This document shows positions 1 through 9,354 of a stretch of 64,000 bases of DNA, in pieces. How positions within the stretch are numbered: the stretch's first letter is position 1; each line of letters starts with the position of its first letter. The notes below the pieces were generated by a model that had not been told where the DNA came from, searched no databases, and saw only the letters and a program-made list of their open reading frames with translations. Source of the DNA: Bifidobacterium cuniculi (GTDB lineage Bacteria > Actinomycetota > Actinomycetes > Actinomycetales > Bifidobacteriaceae); NCBI RefSeq assembly GCF_000741575.1, contig NZ_JGYV01000002.1, positions 44,873-108,872 on the forward strand, written 5' to 3'. The translations under genes and the position numbers were made by a program.

Positions 1-209
1 ACACCTTCGACCACGTGGCCGCGTACCTGTATGCGGACATCTGCTCGGACACCGACGGCGACCCCACACTCGCCGCGATGGTCGCGCGCGGCGACCTCGG
101 CCAGAAGACCGGCCGCGGCTTCTACGACTGGACCGGCGACGACGCGCAGGAGCGCATCGCGATGCGCGACCGCCGGCTGATGGAGGCGATGGAGGCCGAC
201 GCCAAGTAA
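1..209 (+). CDS. 3-hydroxyacyl-CoA dehydrogenase, C-terminal fragment (cut by window edge)
   Basis: The reading frame is open from the left edge (codons in phase with base 3) to the TAA at 207-209, so only the last ~68 residues are visible. They contain G-Q-K-T-G-R-G-F-Y-D-W, the typical ending of the C-terminal domain of 3-hydroxyacyl/3-hydroxybutyryl-CoA dehydrogenases, where NAD-dependent oxidation of a 3-hydroxyacyl-CoA takes place. The GTG at 15 is in frame but internal to the domain and is not a credible start. The next gene begins 24 bases downstream on the same strand, so co-transcription is possible. Family assignment rests on this one motif; the substrate cannot be inferred. Bifidobacteria lack a full beta-oxidation pathway, so the role is unclear. 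Confidence 0.6.
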   Translation, partial: TFDHVAAYLYADICSDTDGDPTLAAMVARGDLGQKTGRGFYDWTGDDAQERIAMRDRRLMEAMEADAK

Positions 210-233
210 ACGCCACGCACTACGCTGGAGCGC

Positions 234-1763
234 ATGTCATGCACCACGCTCATCGTAGGAAAGGCCGCCAGCTACGACGGCTCCACCATCATCGCCCGCA
301 ACGACGACTCGGGCAGCGGCAAGTACGATCCCAAGCATTTCGTGGTCATCGCGCCCGCCGACCAACCGCGTGAATACCACAGCGTCATCAGCCACATGAC
401 GCTCGACCTGCCCGACGACCCCTGCCGGTACTCCATCGTGCCGGACGTGCTGCCCAATCGCGGCGTGCTCGCCGAATCCGGCGTCAACGAGCACAACGTG
501 GCCATGAGCGCCACCGAGACGATCGCCGTCAACCCGCGCGTGCTCGCCGCCGACCCCTTCGTCGCCTACGACGAGGCCACGGGCACGCCCGGCGGCATCG
601 GCGAGGAGGACATCATCACCATCGTGCTGCCCTACGTGCGTACGGCGCGCGAGGGCGTCGAACGGCTCGGCGCGCTGCTCGCCGAGGTCGGCACCTACGA
701 GTCGAACGGCATCATCTTCTCCGACGCCGACGAAGTCTGGTACATGGAGACCATCGGCGGCCACCACTGGATGGCGCGCCGCCTGCCCGACGACTGCTAC
801 GCGGCGATCCCCAACCAGCTGGGCATCGACGGCCTCGACCTCGACGACGCCTACAGCGAGCGCCGCAACTCGATGTGCAGCCCCGACCTGCGCGATTTCA
901 TCGACGAACACCACCTCGACCGCACGCTGAGCTACAACGACCACAGCCCTTCGCACTTCGACCCGCGCGCCTCCTTCGGCACGGCCACGCCGAAGGACGA
1001 GATCTACAACACGCCGCGCGCCTGGTTCATGCAGCGCCACCTCAATCCCAGCGAGGACTGGGATTCGCCGGATGCGCCGTACGGGCCGAACTCGCAGGAC
1101 CTGCCGTGGGCGCGCCAGCCGGAATACAAGGTGACCATCGAGGACGTCGCCTTCCTCATGGGCTCGCACTTCCAGGGCACCGACTTCGACCCGTACGGCA
1201 CCACCGGAACCGCGGAAAGCCGCCACCGCTACCGTCCGATCGGCGTGAACCGCACCGGCCAGATGACCTGCATGCAGATTCGCCCCTGGCTGCCCGAGGC
1301 GTACCGCTCCGTGATGTGGATCTCCTTCGGCTGCGGCACCTTCACCGCCCCGGCGCCCTTCTACGCGAACGTGACGGATACGCCCGCCTACCTGCGCGAC
1401 ACCCCCGGCAAGGACGCGTCGACCGATTCCCTGTACTGGACGAACCGCATGGTCGCCGTCATGGCCGACGCCCACTGGTTCGACACGGACCCGCTGGTCG
1501 AGCAGTACATCGAGGACGTGCAGGTGCGCGGCCACGAGCTGGTGGAGCACACCGACCGTTCGCTGGCCGAGGACGCCGACGCGCTCGCCGACGACGCGCA
1601 GCCCGTGGCGCTCGACGCCGTGCGCGTGGCGCTGGGCGAGGCGAACCAGGAGATGGCGACGTGGCTGCAGCGCCGCACCCAGGACTTGCTCAACGAGGTG
1701 CTGCTGACCGCCAGCAACGGCATGAACAACGCGTTCAGGATGTCGGATCACTGGACGAAGTAG
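234..1763 (+). CDS. pepD: C69-family dipeptidase (PepD-like)
   Basis: A 509-residue protein of the C69 (dipeptidase A) Ntn-hydrolase family. It begins M-S-C-T-T, placing the predicted nucleophile Cys at position 3, followed by the family pattern G-x-x-A-S-x-D-G-S-T-x-I-A-R-N-D-D. Family members cleave dipeptides in the cytoplasm and become active once the N-terminal Cys is exposed. Length is normal for the family (about 470-530). The ATG at 234 is supported by the position of the catalytic Cys and a weak CTGGAG upstream. No signal peptide is seen. The gene converges on the tetR-like gene, with a palindromic repeat between the two 3' ends. Confidence 0.9.
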   Translation: MSCTTLIVGKAASYDGSTIIARNDDSGSGKYDPKHFVVIAPADQPREYHSVISHMTLDLPDDPCRYSIVPDVLPNRGVLAESGVNEHNVAMSATETIAVNPRVLAADPFVAYDEATGTPGGIGEEDIITIVLPYVRTAREGVERLGALLAEVGTYESNGIIFSDADEVWYMETIGGHHWMARRLPDDCYAAIPNQLGIDGLDLDDAYSERRNSMCSPDLRDFIDEHHLDRTLSYNDHSPSHFDPRASFGTATPKDEIYNTPRAWFMQRHLNPSEDWDSPDAPYGPNSQDLPWARQPEYKVTIEDVAFLMGSHFQGTDFDPYGTTGTAESRHRYRPIGVNRTGQMTCMQIRPWLPEAYRSVMWISFGCGTFTAPAPFYANVTDTPAYLRDTPGKDASTDSLYWTNRMVAVMADAHWFDTDPLVEQYIEDVQVRGHELVEHTDRSLAEDADALADDAQPVALDAVRVALGEANQEMATWLQRRTQDLLNEVLLTASNGMNNAFRMSDHWTK

Positions 1764-1764
1764 C

Positions 1765-1804
1765 TCCCCTAGATTTTGTTCAAAAAATGAACAATTTCTC
1801 GGGG
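1765..1804. repeat. Short palindrome, family A, between convergent genes
   Basis: An inverted repeat with arms of the type CCCCTAGATTTTGTTCA / TGAACAATTTCTCGGGG lies exactly between the stop of the dipeptidase gene (1763) and the stop of the tetR-like gene (1815). The stem plus A/T-rich stretch could end transcription from both sides. The same TTGTTCA...TGAACAA core recurs at 17969-18060, 27715-27745 and 59011-59144. Confidence 0.75.
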
Positions 1805-1814
1805 GCGCATGCTG

Positions 1815-2483
1815 TCAGTCGTCGGACTGGGTGGGGCTTCCTGCGGCTTCCTGCGGCTTCCTGCCGTCTTCGAAGCGCAGGGTGGGCTTGGCTTCCATGC
1901 CGCGCAGGCCGTTCCAGGCGAGGTTCACGATGAGGGCGGCCAGCTGTTCCTTGCTGAGCTTGCGCTGGTCGGCCCAGTACTGGCCGGTGTACACGGTCAT
2001 GCCCACGAGCATCTGCGCATAGTACGGAGCGTTCTTTGCGGGCAGTTTCTGGCGCCTGAACCATTCCTCGAGGATTTCGCCGACGCGGGTGGAGACGTCG
2101 CCGAGCAGGGAGGAGAAGGAGCTGTTCGGATCGGTGGTGGGCGAGTCGCGCACGAGGACCTGGAAACCCTCCGCGTTCTCCTCGATGTAGGTCAGGAGGG
2201 CGAGGGTGGTGCGTTCCACGATCTGGCGCGGGTGGGCGTCGGGCTTGGCAAGCGCGGCGAGCAGCGTGTCGTTGAGGGCGCGCATCTCACGGTCCACGAC
2301 CACGGCATAGAGCCCCTCCTTGCCTCCGAAATGCTCGTAGACGATCGGCTTGCTCACCTTGGCGGTCGCGGCGATCTCCTCGACGCTGACCGCCTCGAAC
2401 CCCTTGGAGGCGAACAGGGAACGCCCGATGCGGATGAGTTGTTCACGACGTTGGTAGGAAGACATTCTCGAAGCAGTGGCCAT
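1815..2483 (-). CDS. TetR-family transcriptional regulator
   Basis: A 222-residue one-component repressor. The N-terminal TetR DNA-binding domain is clear: residues about 10-60 include G-x-x-L-F-A-S-K-G-F-x-x-V-S-V-E-E-I-A and the recognition helix with V-S-K-P-I-V-Y-E-H-F-G-G-K-E-G-L-Y. The C-terminal two-thirds is a helical ligand/dimer domain whose effector cannot be read from sequence. Start is uncertain: ATG at 2483 has a G-run directly before it, and a second in-frame ATG at 2465 gives 216 residues. It diverges from ftsY, with about 65 bases between the starts, so it may regulate itself or ftsY expression, but its target is unknown. Confidence 0.88.
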   Translation of the reverse strand: MATASRMSSYQRREQLIRIGRSLFASKGFEAVSVEEIAATAKVSKPIVYEHFGGKEGLYAVVVDREMRALNDTLLAALAKPDAHPRQIVERTTLALLTYIEENAEGFQVLVRDSPTTDPNSSFSSLLGDVSTRVGEILEEWFRRQKLPAKNAPYYAQMLVGMTVYTGQYWADQRKLSKEQLAALIVNLAWNGLRGMEAKPTLRFEDGRKPQEAAGSPTQSDD

Positions 2484-2548
2484 GCCCCCAGTGTCCCACG
2501 AGGTTGAGAAATCGGTGGTTTTCTGGAAGGTGGCCTAGGCTGGGAGGC

Positions 2549-3823
2549 ATGGATACCAACATGGTGTACGGCATCATTGCCGTCGTGGTCATCGCGGTGC
2601 TGCTCATCGCCGGCGGCATCTGGATGGACCGGTCTCGCAAGAAGGCCATCAGGAATTCACAGGAAGAGGCGAAGGCGAAGGCGGATGCCCGCCTCGCCGC
2701 GGAACGCGCGGCGGCCAAGCCGGCCGTGGCCCCGCAGGCCGCCAAGGAGCAGGAGGAGACGGAACGGCGCAAGGCCGAGACCGCTCCCAAGGCCGCTCCC
2801 GGCGCCGAAGCCCAGGAGGAAGCCGTGCTGGCGCAGGCTCCGGTCGAAGTCGTCGAGACCGAAGAGCCGGCCGCACCCGCAACGGAGAAGCCCGTCGGCA
2901 AGGTCGGCCGCCTGCACCGCCTGCGCGAACGGCTCTCCACGTCAAGCAATCCCTTCGGCAAGGCGCTGTTCAACATCCTCGCCAAGGACCACCTCTCGGA
3001 GGACGACTGGGAGGAGGTCGAGGACACGCTGCTCATGGCCGACGTCGGCGCCGAGGCCAGCGAGGAGCTCGTCAACAAGCTGCGCACCGACGCGCGCGTC
3101 ACCGGCCAGAGCGACCCGACGCAGCTGCGCGCCGCGCTCAAGTCGGAACTGCTGGGCCTCGTCGGCCCCGATGCGGACCGTCGCCTCGAGGCGGAGAAAC
3201 CGGACGCACTCACGCCGAGCGTCATCATCATGGTCGGCGTCAACGGCACCGGCAAGACCACCACCGCCGGCAAGCTCGCGCGCCTGTTCGTCTCCGAGGA
3301 CAAGTCGGTCATCCTGGGCGCGGCGGACACCTTCCGCGCGGCTGCGGCGGACCAGCTCGAGACGTGGGGCGCCAAGGTCGGCGTACCTGTCGTGCGCTCC
3401 GACAGGGAGGGCGCCGACCCTGCGTCGGTCGCCTTCGAAGCCAGCGCCAAGGCCAAGGAAGAGCAGAGCGACGTGCTCATCATCGACACCGCCGGACGCC
3501 TGCAGAACAAGGCGAACCTCATGGACGAGCTGGGCAAGATCCGTCGCGTCACCGAGAAGAACCTGCCCGTCGAGGAGGTCCTCCTGGTGCTGGACGCCAC
3601 CACCGGCCAGAACGGCATGGCCCAGGCGAAGGTGTTCGCCCAGGCCATCGGCATCACCGGCGTGGTGCTCACCAAGCTGGATGGCTCCGCCAAGGGAGGC
3701 ATCGTCATCTCCGTGCAGAAGGAGCTCGGCGTGCCCGTCAAGCTGGTCGGCGTGGGCGAAGGCCCCGACGACCTCGCGCCCTTCGACCCGGAATCCTTCG
3801 TGGAGGGCATCCTGGGCGAATGA
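2549..3823 (+). CDS. ftsY: Signal recognition particle receptor FtsY
   Basis: The 424-residue SRP receptor GTPase, which docks ribosome-SRP complexes at the membrane. A hydrophobic helix spans residues 5-22, unlike the amphipathic anchor of E. coli FtsY, and is followed by an Ala/Glu/Lys-rich linker (about 30-115). The NG domain then shows G-V-N-G-T-G-K-T-T-T (G1), D-T-A-G-R (G3), T-K-L-D-G-S-A-K-G-G (G4/G5 region) and the closing G-V-G-E-G-P-D-D-L-x-P-F-D. The ATG at 2549 is preceded by GGGAGG, favouring it over an upstream in-frame ATG at 2504. N-terminal TM-anchored FtsY is common in Actinobacteria. The next gene, amtB, starts 183 bases later behind its own regulatory region. Confidence 0.97.
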   Translation: MDTNMVYGIIAVVVIAVLLIAGGIWMDRSRKKAIRNSQEEAKAKADARLAAERAAAKPAVAPQAAKEQEETERRKAETAPKAAPGAEAQEEAVLAQAPVEVVETEEPAAPATEKPVGKVGRLHRLRERLSTSSNPFGKALFNILAKDHLSEDDWEEVEDTLLMADVGAEASEELVNKLRTDARVTGQSDPTQLRAALKSELLGLVGPDADRRLEAEKPDALTPSVIIMVGVNGTGKTTTAGKLARLFVSEDKSVILGAADTFRAAAADQLETWGAKVGVPVVRSDREGADPASVAFEASAKAKEEQSDVLIIDTAGRLQNKANLMDELGKIRRVTEKNLPVEEVLLVLDATTGQNGMAQAKVFAQAIGITGVVLTKLDGSAKGGIVISVQKELGVPVKLVGVGEGPDDLAPFDPESFVEGILGE

Positions 3824-3866
3824 TGCATGTCGCACGCAACGCCGACCCCGACATCGTGTGCGACGT

Positions 3867-3903
3867 GAAACCTCACCGTAACCTGCCGTAACCTGATCAA
3901 AAC
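3867..3903 (+). promoter_or_regulatory. GlnR-like tandem repeat upstream of amtB
   Basis: Four half-sites follow each other as GAAAC-N6-GTAAC-N5-GTAAC-N6-AAAAC, a period of 11, 10 and 11 bases, starting at 3867, 3878, 3888 and 3899. This resembles the a/b-site arrangement bound by the OmpR-type nitrogen regulator GlnR in other Actinobacteria. It lies about 100 bases before the amtB start, where a nitrogen regulator would be expected. No regulator gene is in the window, so the binding protein is inferred. Confidence 0.45.
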
Positions 3904-4006
3904 GTCGGGGGCGTTCCATGACCCATGTGCGCCCCGCCGGGGCGGCAGAGAGAACCATAACTGTCACGAGACAACAAGAACAAGAAATAGATTGAAGGAG
4001 GTGGCC

Positions 4007-5660
<1,654 letters not shown>

Positions 5661-5672
5661 CGCCAACCTGAC

Positions 5673-5769
5673 GGTCGCCCGGCCGGCTGCGACGCCGACC
5701 GGGCGACCCCGGCAAGACCAACCATGTGAACATACGCCCCGCACAGGTTTCCCCTTCCCTGCGCGGGGC
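5673..5769 (+). terminator. Two successive hairpins between glnB and glnD
   Basis: A GC-rich hairpin with arms GGTCGCCCGGC/CCGGGCGACC (5673-5707) is followed by a second with arms GCCCCGC/GCGGGGC (5736-5769) and CTTTCGT. They sit between glnB and glnD and would end or attenuate the amtB-glnB transcript, lowering glnD expression relative to the first two genes. Confidence 0.55.
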
Positions 5770-5878
5770 CTTTCGTATCCGCACGGCGGCCGTCGTGCAC
5801 CGGCGACGTCGCTGCGGCGATGTCGTGGCACGGACGGCGGCGACGGCCGGCCGCGACCGACGACAAGGAGGACTGCCC

Positions 5879-7735
5879 ATGGCCACGGCGGTGGATGGAC
5901 TCAAGGCGCGCATGTTCACGCTGGGCGCGCCCGACAAGGACGGCGTGATGCGCGGCGGCGCCGCCAAGCGCGCCGCGCGCACACGCCTGGCGATGGAGGC
6001 GCTGGCGGAACTGTGGGACGAGGCCTGCGCTGCCGTCCCCTTCGACGTGCCCCCGCGCGGCATTGGACTGGCCGCGGTCGGCTCGCTGGCGCGCGGCCAG
6101 CTCGGCCCCGCCAGCGACCTCGACCTGGTGCTCATCCACGACGGCCACGCACTCGGCGAGGCGGACCTCAACGCCTTCGCCAACAAGCTGTGGTACCCGC
6201 TGTGGGACGCCGGGCTCGACCTCGACCACTCCGTGCGTACCCGTGCACAGTGCGAGGCGGTGACCGACCACGACCTACCCGCCGCGATGGGCTGGCTGGA
6301 CGTGGTGCCGGTCGCCGGCGACAGCGAACTCGTCGCCGCGACCGCCACCTCCATCCTGGAACGCTGGCGCAAGGCGGCGCGCAAGCGGCTGCCGGAGCTG
6401 CTCGACTCCGCGCAGGTACGCCTGGAACGCTTCGCGCGCCTGCCCTATGTGAACCAGCCCGACGTCAAGGAGGCGCGCGGCGGCCTGCGCGACACCGTGC
6501 TCACCGCGGCGCTCGCGGCCAGCTGGCTGGCGGACCGGCCGCACGGCCGCTACGACGACGCGGTGGAGCGGCTGCTCGACGTGCGCGACTGCATCCACCT
6601 GGCGTCGGGGCGCGACACGAACCTGCTGGCCACCCGCTGGCAGGCGCCGGTGGCCGCGATGCTGGGCCTGGCCGACCCGACGCTCCCCGCAGGGGAGCGG
6701 GAGGCGAAGTCGATCGACGACCTGGCCACGCTGCTCGCCCGCCTGGGCCGCACCATTGCCTTCTCGCTGGACGCGACGGCGTCGCGCGCCCAGCGCACGC
6801 TGGTGCACGACAAGCCGCGCTTCTCCTTCTTCCAGATCCGTTCGCCGCGTGCGGGCGGCCGTCGCGAGGCGCCGACCTTCGAGTTGCTCGACGAGGGCGT
6901 CGCCGTGCACGAGGGCGAGGTGGTGCTCGCACCGGGCGTCGACGTGGCGGCCGACGCGAGCCTGCCGTTGCGTGTGGCCGTCGCCGCCGCCGAGCACGGG
7001 CTGCCGATCAACACGTCGACGCTGGTGAACCTCACGCACGCCCCGGTGCATGACTATGCGTGGGACGACGCCTCGCGCGCCCTGTTCCTGCGTCTGCTGG
7101 CCGGCGGAGAACACCTCGCGCGCACCTGGGAAGAGCTCGACTTCGTGGGACTGCCGGCGCGCTGGATGCCCGAATGGTCCGCGATCCGCAACCGGCCGAG
7201 CGCCTCCGCCGCGCACCGCTACACCATCGACCGCCACATGGTGGAGGTGACTTCGCAGCTGGGCCGTGAGCGGCCCGGCTGCGCCGTGTCAGGCGCCAGG
7301 GCCCGTTCGGGGGAGCGCTATGACGACGACCACTTCGCGGCGCTCTTGCTGGCGGGCATCCTGCACGACATCGGCAAGCGCCCCGGCGTGGGCGACCATG
7401 CGGCGGAAGGCGCGCGGCATGCGCAGGCGATCGTGCGGCGCATGGGCTTCTCCCGGCAGGTGGAGCGCTGGGTGACCTTGCTGGTGCGCGAGCATCTGAC
7501 CCTGTCCGAGTTCGCCAGTTCGCGCAACCCGCGCGACCCGCAGGCCGGCCGCGAACTGGCGCAGTGCGTGGACCGCGACGGCATCGTGCTCGACATGCTC
7601 TTCGACCTGACCCGTGCCGACATGTGCTCCCTGGGCGCCACCCCCGGCGAGACCCTCTCCGGCCAGGCCGGCTGGAGCAAATGGCGTGCCCAGTTGGTGA
7701 CGCAGATGACCGCGGCGGCGATGTATCATCTGTGA
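5879..7735 (+). CDS. glnD: PII nucleotidyltransferase GlnD, short form without ACT domains
   Basis: A 618-residue PII-modifying enzyme. The nucleotidyltransferase signature G-S-L-A-R-G-x8-D-L-D-L-V lies near residues 67-86, and an HD hydrolase motif L-H-D-I-G-K near residue 493 would remove the nucleotide. The protein ends about 120 residues after the HD motif; E. coli GlnD is about 890 residues, and its two C-terminal glutamine-sensing ACT domains have no counterpart here. Start chosen at ATG 5879, preceded by AAGGAGG, although the frame is open upstream. Together with amtB and glnB this completes a nitrogen-sensing module, but glutamine sensing must work differently if the ACT domains are really absent. 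Confidence 0.92.
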   Translation: MATAVDGLKARMFTLGAPDKDGVMRGGAAKRAARTRLAMEALAELWDEACAAVPFDVPPRGIGLAAVGSLARGQLGPASDLDLVLIHDGHALGEADLNAFANKLWYPLWDAGLDLDHSVRTRAQCEAVTDHDLPAAMGWLDVVPVAGDSELVAATATSILERWRKAARKRLPELLDSAQVRLERFARLPYVNQPDVKEARGGLRDTVLTAALAASWLADRPHGRYDDAVERLLDVRDCIHLASGRDTNLLATRWQAPVAAMLGLADPTLPAGEREAKSIDDLATLLARLGRTIAFSLDATASRAQRTLVHDKPRFSFFQIRSPRAGGRREAPTFELLDEGVAVHEGEVVLAPGVDVAADASLPLRVAVAAAEHGLPINTSTLVNLTHAPVHDYAWDDASRALFLRLLAGGEHLARTWEELDFVGLPARWMPEWSAIRNRPSASAAHRYTIDRHMVEVTSQLGRERPGCAVSGARARSGERYDDDHFAALLLAGILHDIGKRPGVGDHAAEGARHAQAIVRRMGFSRQVERWVTLLVREHLTLSEFASSRNPRDPQAGRELAQCVDRDGIVLDMLFDLTRADMCSLGATPGETLSGQAGWSKWRAQLVTQMTAAAMYHL

Positions 7736-7893
7736 TTCCCTGAGTCTCTCGTTGTCCTGTGGTTTGTACGGGGCCTTTGGCGTCGGGGCGGCCGCCGGGA
7801 ATGGGGTGTTTTGGCCGGGATTGGCTTCGGCGAGTCGTTTTTGCCGCAGCCGAACCAAGGACTGTCCAAAAGTGCATCCAGCGATTCGTCGTG

Positions 7894-7988
7894 GCATGGT
7901 TCCGGGGGTGCCGGGCGTGGCGCCTGCGACGCATCGTCCGTGACCGCCATCGACGGTTGTCGATCTGTCGCCAGCCCCGGAACCATGC
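7894..7988. repeat. Separated inverted repeat in the glnD downstream gap
   Basis: Arms GCATGGTTCCGGGG (7894-7907) and CCCCGGAACCATGC (7975-7988) match exactly and enclose 67 bases. The gap from 7736 to 8268 has no convincing gene; besides this repeat it holds the long palindrome at 8018-8137 and a LacI-type operator. The function is not evident. Confidence 0.7.
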
Positions 7989-8017
7989 GGATACAACGGC
8001 GTCTTAAGCCCTCTTTT

Positions 8018-8137
8018 CGTTGGGAGATATCAAATTCGGGCCCATGCCCCGGTATCCGCATTCGCAAAAGGGCGGAATGCCGCCCTTTTGCGAATGCGGA
8101 TACCGGGGCATGGGCCCGAATTTGATATCTCCCAACG
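8018..8137. repeat. Giant perfect palindrome (58-base arms, 4-base loop)
   Basis: Bases 8018-8075 and 8080-8137 are exact reverse complements around the loop AATG. The arm begins CGTTGGGAGATATCAAATTC and ends AAAAGGGCGG. As RNA it would form an extreme hairpin; as DNA it could extrude a cruciform. It lies between glnD and the decayed galactosidase and has no T-run characteristic of an intrinsic terminator. It does not share the AGAAAT ends of the other palindromes, so it looks like a separate element. Confidence 0.9.
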
Positions 8138-8201
8138 CCATGGGGCACCGTTGCCGTTGCCATGGGGTTCCCAGAGATATCTCAGATGGCACTGTATAGT
8201 T

Positions 8202-8217
8202 TTGTTAGCGCTCACTA
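8202..8217 (+). promoter_or_regulatory. LacI-type operator next to a -10-like sequence
   Basis: The sequence TTGTTAGCGCTCACTA centres on AGCGCT and is close to the LacI-family consensus TGTTAGCGCTAACA used for many bifidobacterial sugar operons. TATAGT immediately upstream could be a -10 element. It precedes a decayed alpha-galactosidase gene, which fits a former sugar-regulated promoter. Confidence 0.6.
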
Positions 8218-8268
8218 TCCGGCGGGTGGACGCGATGGTACGGTGGCCATCCCCAGCCTGAAGGGGTC

Positions 8269-8904
8269 TTGAACATGCCAAGGAACGGTACCTTCTTCTG
8301 GGATGGCGGCAGCGTCATCCTGCATTTCTCCTACGGCGACGACGAGCCGGTCTGCTTGGTCGGCTGCGAATCGGCGGCCACCGGCACCTGGCCGACGGGC
8401 CGGTATGCGCCGCTGTTCCTGCTCACCCACCGCGTCACGGGGCAGACGCTGCTCGCGCAGGCCGAACACAACGGCTCGTGGCGCTGTCCGGGCCGACCGA
8501 GGTCAACCGCGGCTGGCACGTCGTGCTGCATCCCGGCGAGGAGTTCACCACCGTGCCCCGCGTCCTTCGTCGTCACGTCGTCGCCGGCGGACGCCATCGA
8601 GGAACTCACGGCGTACCGGCGCGCGTGGCGGGTGGCTCGCCCCGCCAATGCGCGGCCGGCGGGTGAGTGGAAGGACTCGCTGGTGTCCGTGTGGGTGCGC
8701 GGGGACGGGGCGGCGGCGGACGGCGTGGCGCTCTCGTTGCCGCAGCTGGCCGGGCATGACGTGTGCGTGGAGCAGGTGCATCCGGCGGCATCGCGCGGCG
8801 TCTGGGAAGCCTCATGGGATGGTGACGGCGGGGTGCTGCGCGTGATGCCCCCGCGCGGCGGGTTCCAGGTCGTCGTGCTGCGGGTCGGTGCGCCAAGGGA
8901 GTGA
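8269..8904 (+). pseudogene. Decayed GH36 alpha-galactosidase: N- and C-terminal domains fused, catalytic domain lost
   Basis: The frame from 8269 reads like the N-terminal beta-sandwich of GH36 alpha-galactosidases (R-Y-A-P-L-F-L-L-T-H-R-V-T-G-Q-T-L-L and Q-A-E-H-N-G-S-W-R). At about 8480 the homology jumps to another frame (A-L-S-G-P-T-E-V-N-R-G-W-H, then G-E-E-F-T-T-V-P) and at about 8556 returns to the first frame (S-F-V-V, then A-I-E-E-L-T-A-Y-R-R). The following 75 residues look like the C-terminal beta-sandwich of the same family. The roughly 400-residue TIM-barrel catalytic domain that should separate the two parts is absent. So there are two frameshifts and a large internal deletion; the product cannot be an active enzyme. 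The LacI-type operator upstream is a remaining trace of sugar control. The domain identification is from motif memory, not alignment. Confidence 0.65.
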
Positions 8905-8944
8905 GCCCGGCTGGTGGATTCCGTGCCATCTGCGTATGGATCCT

Positions 8945-9034
8945 GAGAAATCTCTCGTTTTTCGTGATATTTCTAGGACGCGGTCCGCACGGGCGGCCCG
9001 CCCCAGAAATGTCACGAAAAACGAGAGATTTCTT
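8945..9034. repeat. Palindromic repeat, family B, long form
   Basis: A left arm beginning GAGAAATCTCTCGTTTTTCG (8945-8974) is matched by its near-exact reverse complement at 9005-9034, enclosing a 30-base G+C-rich centre with GCGGTCCGC and CGGCCCGCC. The ends AGAAAT...ATTTCT are shared with copies at 10221-10309, 12533-12558, 48602-48625 and 61217-61286. Confidence 0.85.
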
Positions 9035-9117
9035 ATAGGTCGCAAGGGAATGTGCTTATATCACAAACTGATCCTCTTGGCAAATTAGAGATGCGGAAAT
9101 ATGGACAGATCGTGAAG

Positions 9118-9233
9118 TTATCCCCAAGTTATCCACATGGTTGCCCACAGAATGTGGATGATATGCGCCTCTATCCACATAGTTATCCCCATCGTGTGGA
9201 TAACTCAGGTTTTTCTTGCCCAAGTTATCCACA
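9118..9233. other. Dense DnaA-box array
   Basis: Eight 9-mers matching or close to the DnaA box TTATCCACA fall within 116 bases: 9118 (TTATCCCCA), 9129 (exact), 9141 (TTGCCCACA), 9153 (reverse TCATCCACA), 9171 (CTATCCACA), 9183 (TTATCCCCA), 9195 (reverse, exact) and 9225 (exact). Two runs are spaced by exactly 12 bases (9129/9141/9153 and 9171/9183/9195). The flank 9035-9117 is relatively A+T-rich. The array lies between the galactosidase relic and a uracil-glycosylase-family gene; no dnaA, dnaN or rpmH is nearby, so a chromosomal oriC is not claimed. A DnaA-titrating or DnaA-reactivating site, or the origin of a former plasmid/element, are possible. Confidence 0.8.
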
Positions 9234-9354
9234 TCAGCGTGTCGCGGAGTGGGTAGCGTCACGGCGGGAAGGCACTCATGCGGAAAGACAATCCCCCGAC
9301 GAAGGCATGTCAAGGAGGCCTTCACTGGGGGGCGCCGACAGGCATGTGGCTGCC

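Noticed and set aside
237..1751. Long open frame antisense to the dipeptidase gene (and similar antisense frames over GH42, the sugar importer, ppk1 and dnaX)
   Set aside because: They mirror the codon positions of clear genes; high G+C removes stop codons on the opposite strand. They contain no recognisable domains.
9118..9233. Calling the DnaA-box array the chromosomal oriC
   Set aside because: No dnaA, dnaN, rpmH or gidB nearby, and no skew data available; kept as an unassigned DnaA-box array.
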